NCBI GenBank assembly: GCA_023374045.1 | Contig: CM041776.1 | Location: forward strand, 278,875,999-278,939,998 | Source of the DNA: Limonium bicolor | Lineage: Eukaryota > Streptophyta > Magnoliopsida > Caryophyllales > Plumbaginaceae | DNA length: 64,000 bases | Reading direction: 5' to 3' | Shown: piece after piece, positions 46,539 through 57,835 of the stretch | Layout of the letters: each line of letters opens with the position of its first letter | How positions within the stretch are numbered: the stretch's first letter is position 1 | Translations under genes and position numbers: made by a program | The notes under the pieces: model-generated | Told to the model about the DNA's origin: nothing | Seen by the model: only the letters and a program-made list of their open reading frames with translations | Databases searched by the model: none

Positions 46539-47671
46539 GCAAGTGTGAGGAAAACTTCTCCCCCTGCCAAGGAATTAAGTGTGAGGAAGAACCTCTTCCT
46601 CAATAAAAAATCAGGGGAGTTTTAGTTCTCTTTCTTTTTAGCTTGTGTTCAGTCCCTGCTTTAACTTGTTACATCTCTATTGAATACATAATGCCACCCT
46701 TGTGTGTCTGACACATTTTGCAAGATCTTTTTCTTGTGTTAATTTTGTGAGTAATGAGGACATTCCTCCTTAAGTGTGAGGGGGGAGATCTTTCTAAATG
46801 TGCCAGCTATTTATTTTGCATCCCGCATTAGTTTTTGATTGTTCTTGTGTTATATGAGAGTAAGTTCCTTGGAGTGCTTTTACGTGTTGAATACTCGAGT
46901 GAATTTCTTTTGTGGAATCGAGCCTAGTGATGACTTTAAGGATTGGTTTGCTCAAAGTTGTGTGTTCTCATGTTTTAAAAATTGCTTAATTTTATTAAAA
47001 CTCTATGGACAAGCTGATTATGGAGTCAAAACTGGTTTAACTTGGAGCCTTGGGAATGATGATAATGTTTGGAATGAAAGGATGAGGCAAGGTACACCTC
47101 TGATCTAATAATTTTCTGAACCAAAATAGTCCTCTTCCATCCGGTTATTAAGTCCTTGGGGTGCTTCATCACCCATTTACCTAAAATCATCTGATCTGGG
47201 ATAAAAGACCCAACACTATTACAAGGATGGAGAGAAAATTCTAGGGGGATGAATTAATTGTGCGAACAATTTAATATTTGTGCAAGGAAAAAAAAGAGGA
47301 AGCTCTTCAAAGCTTTATGTTTATTGTAAATTCCTTAATTAGATCATGAGTGCATGGTGTTGAAAGGTACTATGGAATATGGCAGTACTTCACACCCCTT
47401 GTCATCCATGGGTTTGAGAAGAGAAACGGTTGGAAGGTTCCGAGTTAATCTACGTTTTGACTTTATGATTTGACTTCTTCATAATTTTTGTCTAAAAGCT
47501 TGTTTCACTGTTTAAGAAATGTACAGTTAAGAGCAAAGTGATTCTTGGGTTGTTATTATGGCTTAATTCCCTTTTTATGTTGTTCAATCCCGAGATTTGG
47601 TACTAAGGCATTTTGAGATAGCTTACTTCTGTTTTGCTTGAGGACAAGCAAAGGTTAAGTGTGAGGAGGTT
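46539..47671 (+). repeat. Recurrent polypurine-tract-like motif (4 copies)
   Basis: TTAAGTGTGAGG with a following purine run occurs at 46575-46590, 46770-46788 and 47655-47671, with a weaker form (GCAAGTGTGAGGAAAA) at 46539. The last one abuts the 3' LTR start and is the expected plus-strand primer. Confidence 0.7.
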
Positions 47672-49248
47672 TGATAAGTGTGAAATATGAATGGTTTTAG
47701 TGGTCTTAAATGCTTAATTTTCATACTTGCATTGATCAAATTCCACACTTATCTTATATTTTCCTTTGGTTTCTTGTTCGATAAGAATTGATACCTTTTT
47801 GTATGTCAAATGTAGAGAAAAGCCAAGAAAACAGTAGATTAGCTCATGAGGGTGATGATGCAACAAACGGGGATCAAATCGGAGTCAGATTGAAGATTTT
47901 AGAAGGGTTTTGAAGGTATGTCGAGCTTGTGTCGAACATCAAGTGCTCTTCCTGAGGCAGTGTCCGAACTTGTGTCCGAACGTCGAAGTTCGGACACAGT
48001 TCAAGACTTGCAACAAGTCGAAACCCCGCTCCACGACCATATGTCCGAGCTTGTGTCCGAACATTGAAGTTCGGACACAACTCGAGACTTTTGCAAAGAA
48101 GCCAGATTCGTGCTCCAAAACAAGGTGTCAGAACATTGATGTTCAGACCAATGTTCGGACGCGGTGTATTTTGCAGCAGAAAGTGCTCCGTTTTGAAGAA
48201 AAGAAGGGGAGAGAAGGTTATAAGTAACCTAATCAGTAAGCAAAAAGGGGGTACACCATTCTTCTGATAAACGACGCTCTTCATCGACAACCGAAGCTCT
48301 CAAATTCTTCACCATCAGCACCATCATCTTTCATTTCATTCATCACACAAATTATCATTGCAGTCGAGGAGAATCGTCAGAAGTGAGTCCACGTTCTCTT
48401 CAACCTCGCATCAACACGTCTTCGAATCTGGATAGCAAGTGGAATCGGGAGTTTATTTCTTTCTCTTAATGAATTATCTTCCCATTGTATTTACTTGTTT
48501 TGTTGATATGTCTGGCTAGTAAGGATTGCTCTGGGGGAGGGTTGTTCATAATGGATACGAATTAGCTAGAGTTTCTGCAATTTGAATATGAGATCTTTTT
48601 GGATTGTTTCTAGATTAATGTCAATCATTCATCTTCTATATTAATTTCGCGAGTTTATAGAGTTTTTTTGCTAATCTCGTTATAATCAGATCAGGTGATT
48701 AACAAGAAGTTCGAATTAATCTGAAGATTTGTGGAAAAACTAGTCGGATAGATAATTTTTCCCTGCAAATGCTAATAATTCTTCGCACTGAATCCACATG
48801 TATGTGTTTTGTCTGTTTTTAGATTAGAACTGGCATGTTCTGATAGGTGAGCTCTTTTTTACTAGGATTTAGGATCGAAGAGAGTTTAAAAATTGGCCAA
48901 TCCTTTTCTCATAATAAAACTGTAGGTATTGCTAGATTTATCCAGTAAAGAACAACCCAAACCCGGAGTTCCATTCGTTTTATCAAACTTATCATTTACT
49001 TTCATTAATTGTTCATTTAAATTTTGATTTGCATTTATTAAATTCAATCACAAAAACAATTTACAACCCCTGAATTTCCAGTTTTCTTAGGATTAGGCTT
49101 ATTTCTTCAAGTCCCGTGGATTGATACCCAGTTGCTTCTATTTGTTATACTATTGCGACCGGGATTTTCGCAACCCGACAGAGAGGTTGATTTGTTATTT
49201 TCTAGATTAATTTATTTAATTTTTAGTATATCAATTTCCCTATTTGCA
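47672..49248 (+). repeat. 3' LTR of Athila element
   Basis: About 1.58 kb, TGATAAG...TTTGCA. It is clearly homologous to the 5' LTR, but the first hairpin is largely deleted (about 24 bp lost near 47941); hairpins near 47961-47999 and 48055-48087 remain. Confidence 0.85.
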
Positions 49249-49512
49249 CATATAAAAGAGCAAGTGACCATATCGAAGAGAGAATGAATTAACCATGAAA
49301 GTAGTGAAACATGATTCCCAGGCGCTGAAGCATTTATTTCAAGAGCATAACATTTGCTAATTAATGTACTACAAAAGTGAACGTTACAACTTACAAGCCC
49401 TTGCGACTTCCACCCAGAAAACAAAAATAAGACCAAAATGCTTTTATTGTAAGTATATATATAAAGCGATGAATTTGAGACAACTAAACAACAATAAATG
49501 AGTTATGAGTGT
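49249..49512. repeat. Pectinesterase upstream flank, right piece
   Basis: This continues the homology with 20788-21036 directly after the Athila 3' LTR (AAGAGCAAGTGACCATAT, then GCATTTATTTCAAGAGCAT). It includes about 35 extra bases (near 49301-49335) absent from the other copy. Confidence 0.75.
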
Positions 49513-49804
49513 ACACAGTAAGTTAATCTATGCTTCTTCTAGCTAGTATACCATCGATCGATCACCTTGTCTTGTTCACGAGAGTTGCAATGCTAGATAG
49601 CTAGCTAATACGCTCCGTTCCTCCGAGTAACGTACATTTGCAGAGAGCGTCAAGGAGCTGTACACTGCACCTCAGCAACTCCTTAGTACTATTTTTATGT
49701 CCGCCGCTACAATGCACGCCGAAACCTTGAGGAAAACGTTACACATGTACGACCATATTTCTATCGCCACCTTCAACACCACTCTATCTACCCTAGCTCT
49801 CATT

Positions 49805-49820
49805 ATATTATATATACACA
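49805..49820 (+). promoter_or_regulatory. Probable TATA box of the pectinesterase gene
   Basis: TTATATATACACA lies about 155 bp before the start codon, a normal distance for a plant promoter with a 5' leader of about 120 nt. No other TATA-like element lies closer. Confidence 0.45.
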
Positions 49821-49972
49821 TCCATTGCATATCTTTGTTCCTCACCATTCCCAAGATCCTTTAATTAATTACAAACAGCGGTCCATTCACACATTAATTC
49901 TACAGTACATACAGTTCCTCTGCTAGCAATTAACTCGCGTTCTCAGCATTCTCAATCGAATACGAAATAGAA

Positions 49973-51336
49973 ATGGTGGCAATCTATGATTTATTCTGCG
50001 TCAGGATCATGACTACTGCTATGGTAGTACTTCTGCTGATCACAACCATGATTCTACCCACCTCCGGTGCTGATAATCTGCAGCATTTGACATGGAAAAG
50101 GAGGATCACAGTCGACCAGTCTTCGGGAAAGTACAGGACGATTCAAGCTGCCATTGATTCCGTTCCAAGCGGCAACAAGGATTCCGTACTGATTCGGGTC
50201 ATGCCCGGAACGTATAAGGAGAAAGTGGTTATCCCGGCAGATAAGCCTCACATCATTCTCACCGGGAAGAGTGCTGAAACCACTGTTATAACTTGGAGTG
50301 ATCATGGCGATATCCATCAATCTTCGACCTTCACTGTTCTTGCGGATAACTTCGTTGGTCGCTACCTCACCTTTCAGGTACCTTTAATTAATTTGTTGTC
50401 CACGATATGTGTATTATGTATGTATGATTAGTAGTGTGAATATAACCCATGATTATTAAGAAGATGCATGCATGATTGTGACCATGGAATATGGTTTTGT
50501 GTGTGCAGAATACGCATGGTAGAGGTGACAAGGCGGTGGCATTGAGAGTAAAAGGTGACATGGCTTCATTCTACGCGTGCAAAATGCTCTCCTATCAGGA
50601 CACATTATTGGTTGAAGTGGGAAGACAATTCTACAGCAATTGTTATATAGAAGGTGAAGTTGACTTCATTTTTGGCACTGCTGCCTCCATTTTCAAGGTA
50701 TATATACAATACAGAACATAATGTCCTCCTTATTCATCTTTATATGTATATATAATAGTATTATTTTCATGGAAAATATTAATTAATTGACAAACCCTAT
50801 TACTTTTCTTTCTCAGAATTGCCATATTCGTTCCTTGTCACAAGGAGATGCTGCTATCACAGCACAAAAGAGAGAGTCACCGAATGACAAAGGTGGATTT
50901 TACTTCCTAGGATGTAAGATCACAGGAGTAAAGAGTTGTGTCCTCGGTAGGCCATGGGGTCCTTACTCGAGAGTTGTTTTTGCACACACATATATGTCTA
51001 GTGCAGTTCTGCCTCAAGGTTGGGATGATTGGAATAAGCCGAAAACCCGAAGGTGTGTATATTAATTTCATATGTACATCTTTTCCTTATAAATTCCTTT
51101 TTTAATATAAATTTTATTGACCGTTATTTATTAACATACTTGCTTTGCTATATATAGATACTAATTCTTTGTTTGTCAATAAAAACAGTACAGTGTATTA
51201 TGGTGAGTACATGTGCTCTGGTCCAGGAGCTAACAGGTCCAAAAGGGTGGCATGGTCTCAGAGCCTTAGCAACCAGCAAGCATCACCGTTTATGAGCACT
51301 AGTGTAATTCAAGGAAATCGGTGGATCAGATCTTAA
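49973..51336 (+). CDS. Pectinesterase (pectin methylesterase), 4 exons
   Basis: Exons 49973-50377, 50509-50697, 50817-51052 and 51189-51336 join in frame to 325 codons. All three introns (131, 119 and 136 bp) are GT-AG. The enzyme removes methyl esters from cell-wall homogalacturonan. Residues 1-33 form a hydrophobic signal peptide, so the protein is secreted. Family motifs are in order: GTYKE (79-83), KAVAL (143-147), QDTL (165-168), VDFIFG (186-191) and LGRPW (241-245). The catalytic pair is D166 and D187, with R243 binding substrate. There is no N-terminal inhibitor (PRO) domain, so it is of the short type. Departures from consensus are Lys for Gln in QAVAL and Leu for Tyr after QDTL; the GPYSRVVFAHTYMS segment suggests a diverged subclade. 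It is the only intact host gene here; an Athila element lies 725 bp upstream and a copia remnant 200 bp downstream. Confidence 0.93.
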
Positions 51337-51538
51337 AAATCACCAACTAGCACCATAATACCATATATAAGCACGAAAATATAATTCTGTATGAATGAAT
51401 TATCCAGTTATACAAGTTGTAGATTTACCATTTAATTTCATTCATTGTACATACTTGATTTAGTTAAATAGATTTATTATATGTAAGAACCTCATTATTA
51501 ATCGATCAAGATTCATTTAAATCTTACTTTTATGTTAT

Positions 51539-52239
51539 TGTCTCTGTTTTTCTTTATTTATATAATGAGATATGAAGCATTGTATCTGTAGAAACAACAA
51601 AAAGATTGACAGCGAAGTGAGCCGCTTCTGTATTGATGTATTACGTTTCGATCTAGAACAAAACTGTTCTGTTATACAATATATATGACCTAATAACAAG
51701 GTCAAAACGACACATATCAAATTGAAAAGAAAACTTAAAACGACACGAGCTACTGAGTACATCGTGCTATGATTGCGTCCGGCTAACCATCCTGATGGCG
51801 TCCGGGAGATTTCCGGGTGACCGTCATCGGACGCTCCAACAGGACAGAAATATAATAACATTTAAAGTATTGGTATGAAAACATCACAAATCCAACACCC
51901 CCTCAAGACATAGGTGAGCTTGCTCAGCAAGTCTTAAAGTAGAACCATTTTCAATGTCGAGCTATTGCAACTGGCCTTTGTACTGCTACTTGGAAGAACC
52001 TTGGTCATCATATCCGCTAATTGTGTAGATGTAGAAGTGTAGTTGAGATCCCTCTTGAATCATCTCACAATCAAAATGATAATCGAGCTCGATATGCTTA
52101 GTTCTCTCATGAAAAACAAGATTACGAGCAATACAGGTAGCTGAGATTGTACTCTAATGTTCCATGTCTGATTTTTATGTCCCCTTGCCAGCACATATAG
52201 CCGTAGACAATGAAGAGGAATGGGAGAATTTTCTCTTTT
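51539..52239 (-). mobile_element. Copia 3' end: LTR plus RNase H tail
   Basis: On the minus strand, translation gives RNLVFHERTKHIELDYHFD and, one frame over, STQLADMMTKVLP, the C-terminal end of Ty1/copia RNase H. The purine tract CTTGAGGGGG (51907-51898) is followed by an LTR (51897-51539, 359 bp) starting TGTTGGATTTG and ending GAGACA. The rest of the element is cut off at 52240 by the Tekay LTR, which inserted into it. Confidence 0.75.
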
Positions 52240-54515
52240 TGGGTAACACCCTGGATTCTGCCTTAAAACATAGATTATTAAATTACAAAACCAACGGTGA
52301 AAACGGCTTCGAAAATGGACCCCCAAACGAGGTCTAAAAGTGCAAAACAAACTTGGTCCGAGCTTGTGTCCGGACATGGGAAGTTCGGACACAAGTCGAG
52401 AGTTGAAAAGTCTGAAAACCAAAGGCGTCCGAACTTGTGTCCGGACTTCAAAGTTCAGACACAAGTCGAGTTTCAAAGTCTGAGAATTCTTACGCGGCGT
52501 GTCCGAACATTGGTCCGAGCTTACAAGTTCAGACATAGGTCGAGACTTGCAAGTCAGCCTCGTCCTCGCATGCTGTCCGAACTTCAATGTTCGGACAGAA
52601 GTTCGGACACACCAAAACAGAGGAAACACCTTAAACTCTCGGGGCCTGTCCGAACATGGATGTCCGGACGGACGTTCGGACAGGTCCTGATATGCATCTT
52701 CACAAGCGAAAACAGTACCAAACCATCACCAAAATAAACATAACAACTTAGCAACCAAAGAAGAATCATTACCATGACTTAGTACCTCAAATAACCATAA
52801 GAAAACCATCGAAAGATCTCTTATACAGAAAGTAATTCCCCAACAAATCACTTCAACTAAATAGCAGCGGAACAACAAAATCCAAAAGGCGTTACCGCCA
52901 CACTCTAGCAAAGAGTGCTCAGGCTTTAAACTACAATTCAAATACCAAATCGTTCCCAAAACTTGTAAAACATAGCAATTCCAAAACATAACTCAACTCG
53001 AAATTAGACGAAATAATTGTCCAGTTGTCCTAGGCTATGTGATAGCGTGTCCCAATCCCACATTCAGCCATGAGTACCTGCGATCATAAAACAACAATAG
53101 AAAACACGAAGGGATCGCACAAATCAGCAAAACTGAGTAAACATTGCCTCAACTTGTAAAATACATTTTGAAACTCATTTAACATTTGCAAAACCTTAAC
53201 TCACACCACAACGACAACCAATTTCACCAACACCAAACCACCATTAGTAAAACATTTCGGGGGAGAACTTTCCAAGAATCAAATCAATGGCTTACACGGA
53301 CGACCCCCAAATCGGGTCGCAATAATAAGAATCCCACCTCACTCTACGTCCTTAAGTGTGCACACCCCCCAGAAGGTAACTTATGACCCAAATGAGTAGA
53401 TCATTAGAGCTTAACTGCAAGTAATGTCTGCAGGCAAAATAATAAGAATATCCACGGGGTACATAGTACCAATAATTACACGGAGCGCCAATAAGGCACC
53501 AACAATATATACGGAGTACCAAGAGGTACCAACAATCCAATAACCAATTCAAAGAAAGCCTCCCAAAATGTTTATTCAAACCCTTTCGCAAACTATCTTA
53601 CTAGAATACACAGGGAAAAATTATTCCCAAACCTTTACAATCTCAAAACCATAGTAAATCCAACCATCGATAATCGTGAAACACAGAGGTAAAGAATGTT
53701 GAGCACAACATTTACCTGGATACGCTCACCGCCACAGAATCACTCAGCAAGATCAGCAGTAGCGTTCGTCAGGGAATTCGGTGTCTAGAATTGTAAGCAG
53801 AAACACAATCAGGAACTACTCAAATACCAAAGAATTAACTATCTAACCTTACCAGTGGATTCCCCTTACCCTTCTACCAGAACCGGCACCAGAGAAGCGG
53901 CCTAACAGCGACGGGGAAAACAAGAACGTGAATTTAAGAGGGGTTGGAAGCTTGAAGAAAGAGAGGAGCGTAGAGACGGCGTAATGAAGATGAAGAAGAT
54001 CGTGGTAAAAATCATGAAGTTAAATAGGGAATAAATAACATAATTAAGTAGAAATAAATTAATATATACATTTGATTTAAAAGGAGAGAGAATTGAGAAG
54101 TAGTTTGTAAAATAATTTCCACAATAATATTAGTCTGAAAACTGAGTAATCAAATAACGTTAAAAATCATGGAAGGATCTAGATTCAAGATTAGAGAGAT
54201 AAATAAATATTATTTGGTTAAAGTAAAAATAGAAGAAGGACTAACTAATAGTTAGTAAAGAATGAGAAGAATTATCTAAATAAATAGATAAAAGAATAAA
54301 TACATAGTAGCTGACTAAATAAGTTAGGAAGAGGAAAATATTTTAGAAAGAAGTAAAATCAAATTTGTATTCTTAAACATAATAAAGTTGTTTGAGACGA
54401 ACGTAAATATATATATATATATGTATTTTGCTTCTCTGGGCCCTTAATAATTCTGTTAATAACATTCCCGACTATATGCTAATTTAATCCTATGCCAAAA
54501 TTCATGGGTATTTCA
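52240..54515 (-). repeat. 3' LTR of Tekay element
   Basis: About 2.28 kb. On the minus strand it starts TGAAATACCCATG next to the purine tract CTTTTAAGGGGGATGAGA and ends CAGGGTGTTACCCA. Its last 350 bp hold a hairpin cluster (52361-52685). Confidence 0.75.
52361..52685 (-). repeat. Hairpin cluster in Tekay LTR
   Basis: Five inverted repeats built on the same core as those in the Athila element. CTTGTGTCCGGAC pairs with GTTCGGACACAAG at 52363-52395, followed by TCGAGAG; others are near 52429-52468, 52499-52536 and 52573-52606. At 52645-52684 CCTGTCCGAAC pairs with GTTCGGACAGG, with an inner GTCCGGAC palindrome in the loop. Confidence 0.85.
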
Positions 54516-54620
54516 TCTCATCCCCCTTAAAAGAAAGCTTCGCCCTCAAAGCTAAGCCTAGACAATGCCCCAACCAAAACTGATTCTGAAAGCTGAATCC
54601 AACTGAACTTGACATTAGTC

Positions 54621-54731
54621 TTAAACGGTTACCTGCTCGAAAAGCTGATGGTACTTCTTCTTCATTTCCTCTTCGACCTCCCACGTCGCCTCCTCAGTCC
54701 CATGATTCGACCACAACACCTTGACCATTCA
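54621..54731 (-). pseudogene. Tekay chromodomain tail after an in-frame stop
   Basis: Downstream of the TGA at 54731-54729 the same frame continues MVKVLWSNHGTEEATWEVEE to a natural stop at 54621. This is the second half of a chromodomain, so one nonsense mutation removes the chromatin-binding end of the integrase. Confidence 0.8.
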
Positions 54732-55985
54732 GGTGGACTTCGATCGGGTCTCTCTGGTCTTGGTGTCCAGTACCTTAATGGGGTATTCCTCGTACGATAG
54801 GTTCTGCTCCAACTCCAGCACCTCAGGCTGGAGAACGTGGGATGGGTCGGGAACATAACGCTTCAGCTGAGAGACATGGAAAACATTATGGACTCTCTCC
54901 AGCTCACCAGGTAGGGCCAATCTGTAGGCCACCTCTCCAATTCTCTCCAGGACCTCGTAAGGACCCACGAATTTGGGGCTCAATTTCCCCTTCTTCCCAA
55001 ATCTGGTTACCCCTCTCACAGGAGACACCTTCAGGAAGACTCTATCACCAACTTCGAATTCAACCGGTCTCCTCTTTAAGTCAGCATAGGACTTCTGCCT
55101 GTCTTGGGCCGCTTTCATTCGGCTCTGGATGATTCGGACCTGCTCCATCGTCTCCTCTATCAGCTGGGGTCCCAATATCACGGTCTCGCTGATGTCGCTC
55201 CAACATAAAGGGGTTCTGCATTTCCTCCCATATAAGGCTTCATAGGGAGCCATCTTAATGCTAGAGTGGTAACTGTTATTATATGAAAACTCCACCAGAT
55301 GAAGTCTGTCTGCCCAGGTCCCCTGAAAGTCCATGACACATGCCCGAAGCATGTCCTCTAAGGTCTGGATGGTCCTCTCCGTCTGACCGTCTGTCGCCGG
55401 GTGAAAAGCAGTGCTCAACTTCAATTTAGTACCCATAGCCTTCTGAAACTGCTGCCAGAAATGTGCCAAAAATCTCGAGTCTCGATCAGATACTATCGTC
55501 TGAGGCACGCCATGGTATCTAACCACATACTTAATGTATGCATCCACTAACTGACTCATAGACCAAGTGCTCTTCATAGGTATGAATCGAGCGGACTTGG
55601 TGAGTCGATCCACGATCACCCATATCTGGTTGACTCCACCCTTCGCCGGCGGTAGCCCAACTACGAAATCCATAGAAATAGAGTCCCACTTCCATTTGGG
55701 TACCTCCAAAGGCTGCAACAATCCTCCCATCCTCTTATGCTCGAACTTCACCTTCTGACAGGTGAGGCATCTAGACACGAACTCTGCTACCTCTCGCTTC
55801 ATCTTAGGCCACCAGAACAGCTTCTTCAGATCCTTGTACAATTTATCTCCGCCTGGGTGGACTGAATAGGGAGTATTATGAGCCTCCTTCATCAGTCTCT
55901 CTTTCACATCTTCACAACTCTGAGGGACGCACCAACGGCCTCTGAATCTAAGACTGCCATCTGTGGAGGGTGATTTTTCGGTATG
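54729..55985 (-). CDS. Tekay integrase with truncated chromodomain
   Basis: The open stretch 55907-54729 gives 392 codons. It has the zinc-binding region (EAHNTPYSVHPGGDKLY, then CLTCQKVK; about residues 8-53), the D,D35E core (Asp in MDFVVGLPP about 79, Asp in SDRDSRFLAHFW about 140, Glu in GQTERTIQTLEDML about 177), a GPY/F region (FVGPYEVLERIGEVAYRLAL, about 315-335) and the beginning of a chromodomain before a TGA. Homology continues upstream to about 55985 (LRFRGRWCVP) in another frame. The sequence is typical of the Tekay (Del) chromovirus lineage. RT and gag are missing, so the element is truncated on this side. Confidence 0.85.
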   Translation of the reverse strand, partial: HTEKSPSTDGSLRFRGRWCVPQSCEDVKERLMKEAHNTPYSVHPGGDKLYKDLKKLFWWPKMKREVAEFVSRCLTCQKVKFEHKRMGGLLQPLEVPKWKWDSISMDFVVGLPPAKGGVNQIWVIVDRLTKSARFIPMKSTWSMSQLVDAYIKYVVRYHGVPQTIVSDRDSRFLAHFWQQFQKAMGTKLKLSTAFHPATDGQTERTIQTLEDMLRACVMDFQGTWADRLHLVEFSYNNSYHSSIKMAPYEALYGRKCRTPLCWSDISETVILGPQLIEETMEQVRIIQSRMKAAQDRQKSYADLKRRPVEFEVGDRVFLKVSPVRGVTRFGKKGKLSPKFVGPYEVLERIGEVAYRLALPGELERVHNVFHVSQLKRYVPDPSHVLQPEVLELEQNLSYEEYPIKVLDTKTRETRSKST

Positions 55986-56204
55986 AGGGGGGGTCTATCT
56001 AAATATGGCCTGACTGAAAAGCCTAGATCCTAGAAATTGCCATTCTGTGGAGGGTGAAAACCCGTTATTCATGGCAGCCCTCAAATACCTACTCTATCGT
56101 CCGTCTTTCCCAGAAAGCATAAGGGGGAGTGTTAGTGAACACTACACCCGCTCTCAATGGGCTCCACGCGGACTTATGCTCTCTATAGGCGGAAATTGAC
56201 TAGA
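55986..56204. other. Junction between Tekay and Tat-like fragments
   Basis: No coding match. CTGTGGAGGGTGA occurs twice about 80 bp apart (near 55961 and 56044), perhaps a footprint of the rearrangement that joined the two elements. Confidence 0.4.
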
Positions 56205-57044
56205 GTCGCCACCTAGTTTGACCTAAAGAACTAGGAAGGGAGGAGAAGGGTTCTAAGAACCGTTAACTGACTATGAAATTGTTGCCTATGGATAGGACTT
56301 ATCTGATCATGCCAGAGATTCTATGTTGGGTTCGCACTGGGTTACACCCCTTAGAAGTGGCAACGACCATGACTTCGGATTGCCCGAGGAAACCTCGGTC
56401 TCCAATTGTCAGGATTGTCTTCTTTCAAAACCTTTTTAGAGAGATTCATTTAAAAGCCAAGGATAGGATTAGGACAAGGAGAGAGAAAGAGAGTGGATGA
56501 GGCGAGCTTTTCTGCCAAGCTAGCGCCAAAAGAAGAATTAATGAATTCGAATGAGTATAGAATGAAAGATTTGGAGTCTGATTTGAGGGTTGAAGATGTC
56601 GAGGTTTGTGGGAGTAAGAGGGGATTTGAATGTTTGACAAACATGATTTCGCCTTAGACTTGGGAAAGGGGTTTTTTGGATTGGAATGGGGTCGCACCCT
56701 AGGTGGGCTGCCTACGTACTCAACTCCCTGTTGAGATCAGACCTTACGTAGTTCAGGTTATGGAGATGTTTGCAGTTTCGGATTTGAGGGGGTAGTGTGT
56801 GAGACGCTCGGGTCCATGAGACATTTGAAACCTTGAGATGTCGAAGTCTGTGAGACGCTCGGGTATGAGAGATGTTCAGTTCTGTGAGACATTCAAATTG
56901 TTGGGATGACAAAGTCTGTGAGATGCTCGGGTCTGTAGGATGATCAAGGCTTGAAAGGGTTACAAGATTTGAAGGTGTTCGGGTGTGAAAAGCTGAGGGT
57001 TCTTGAGATTTTTGAGTTTGCTGAGTCTATGGAGATAATCGAGT

Positions 57045-57232
57045 TCGTTGAGCTGTTGAGACAGTCGAGTCTGTTGAGCTGTTGAGACGTTCGAGTCTTT
57101 GAGCTGCTGAGACGTTCGAGTCTTTGAGCTGTTGAGACGTCGAGTCTATTGAGCTGTTGAGACGTTCGAGTCTGTTGAGCTGTTGAGACGTTCGAGTCTG
57201 TTGAGCTGTTGAGACGTTTAGAGATTCGAGAT
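57045..57232. repeat. About seven tandem 26-bp repeats
   Basis: The unit GTTGAGCTGTTGAGACGTTC with GAGTCT is repeated with small changes. A looser set of GTCTGTGAGACGCTCGGGT units lies just upstream (56790-56940). Confidence 0.8.
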
Positions 57233-57479
57233 GCTTGAGTTCTAAGGAGTTTGGAGTTTCAAGGAGTTTGAGATTTATGATGTTTGGAATTATTTGGGAT
57301 TGAAATGAAGTTGAATTGAATTGGGAATGAAAAGAATTTGAATTGAATTGGATTGAAATTGAGATTGAATCTAATTGAATTAAGAATTGAACTGATTTTG
57401 AATTGGGCTTGAACTGCGATGAATCGGGTTTGGAATTGAATTTGGTTTGAGTCGATTTGGTCGGGGTGGAAAACAAGGC

Positions 57480-57835
57480 GGGTCAAAGTTAGACCAAGTC
57501 AAAAGGGATTGAGTCACAGTTGGGTCAAGGTCAACTTGGGCTGGTCAAAGTTCGGATGGTCAAAGTTTGGGTCTTGGTCAAAGCTTGGGTCATGGTCAAA
57601 GCTTGGGTCATGGTCAAAGTTTAGTCAAAGGTCACAGTTCAAATCAAGGTTTGGTCAAGGTCAACATTCGGGTCAAGGTTTGGTCAAAGGTCAACATTCA
57701 GGTCAAGGTTTGGTCAAAGTTTAGTCAAAGGTCAAGGTTTGATTCTTGTGGACTTGCTTGGTTTTGTATACTTTGGTCAAAGTCAAAGGTTCGGTCAACT
57801 CGAGTTTGATCAAAGGTTCAGGTCAAGGTCAAATT
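57480..57835. repeat. GGTCAA-rich minisatellite (W-box-like)
   Basis: About 20 copies of GGTCAA (TTGACC on the LTR sense strand) in 355 bp, mostly as TTGGTCAAAG or AGGTCAAGG. The next 250 bp (57840-58090) are rich in TGGGCC and GGGCTT. Confidence 0.85.

Larger units (their letters stand above)
35977..49248 (+). mobile_element. Full-length Athila element
   Basis: A 13.27-kb element: 5' LTR (35977-37565), tRNA-Asp-type primer site (37569-37586), T-rich leader, gag, protease, RT/RNase H, integrase, a hairpin-rich spacer, ORF3, purine tract and 3' LTR (47672-49248). The LTR start TGATAAGTG, the primer site and the RT and integrase sequences all fit the Athila lineage of Ty3. Both LTRs are similar in length, but pol carries many stops, so it cannot move on its own. 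It split the pectinesterase upstream region. Confidence 0.85.

Noticed and set aside
57027..57486. Minus-strand frames rich in Gln, Ser and Phe
   Set aside because: They come from the 26-bp and TTGAATTGAATT-type repeats and have repeat-driven composition.
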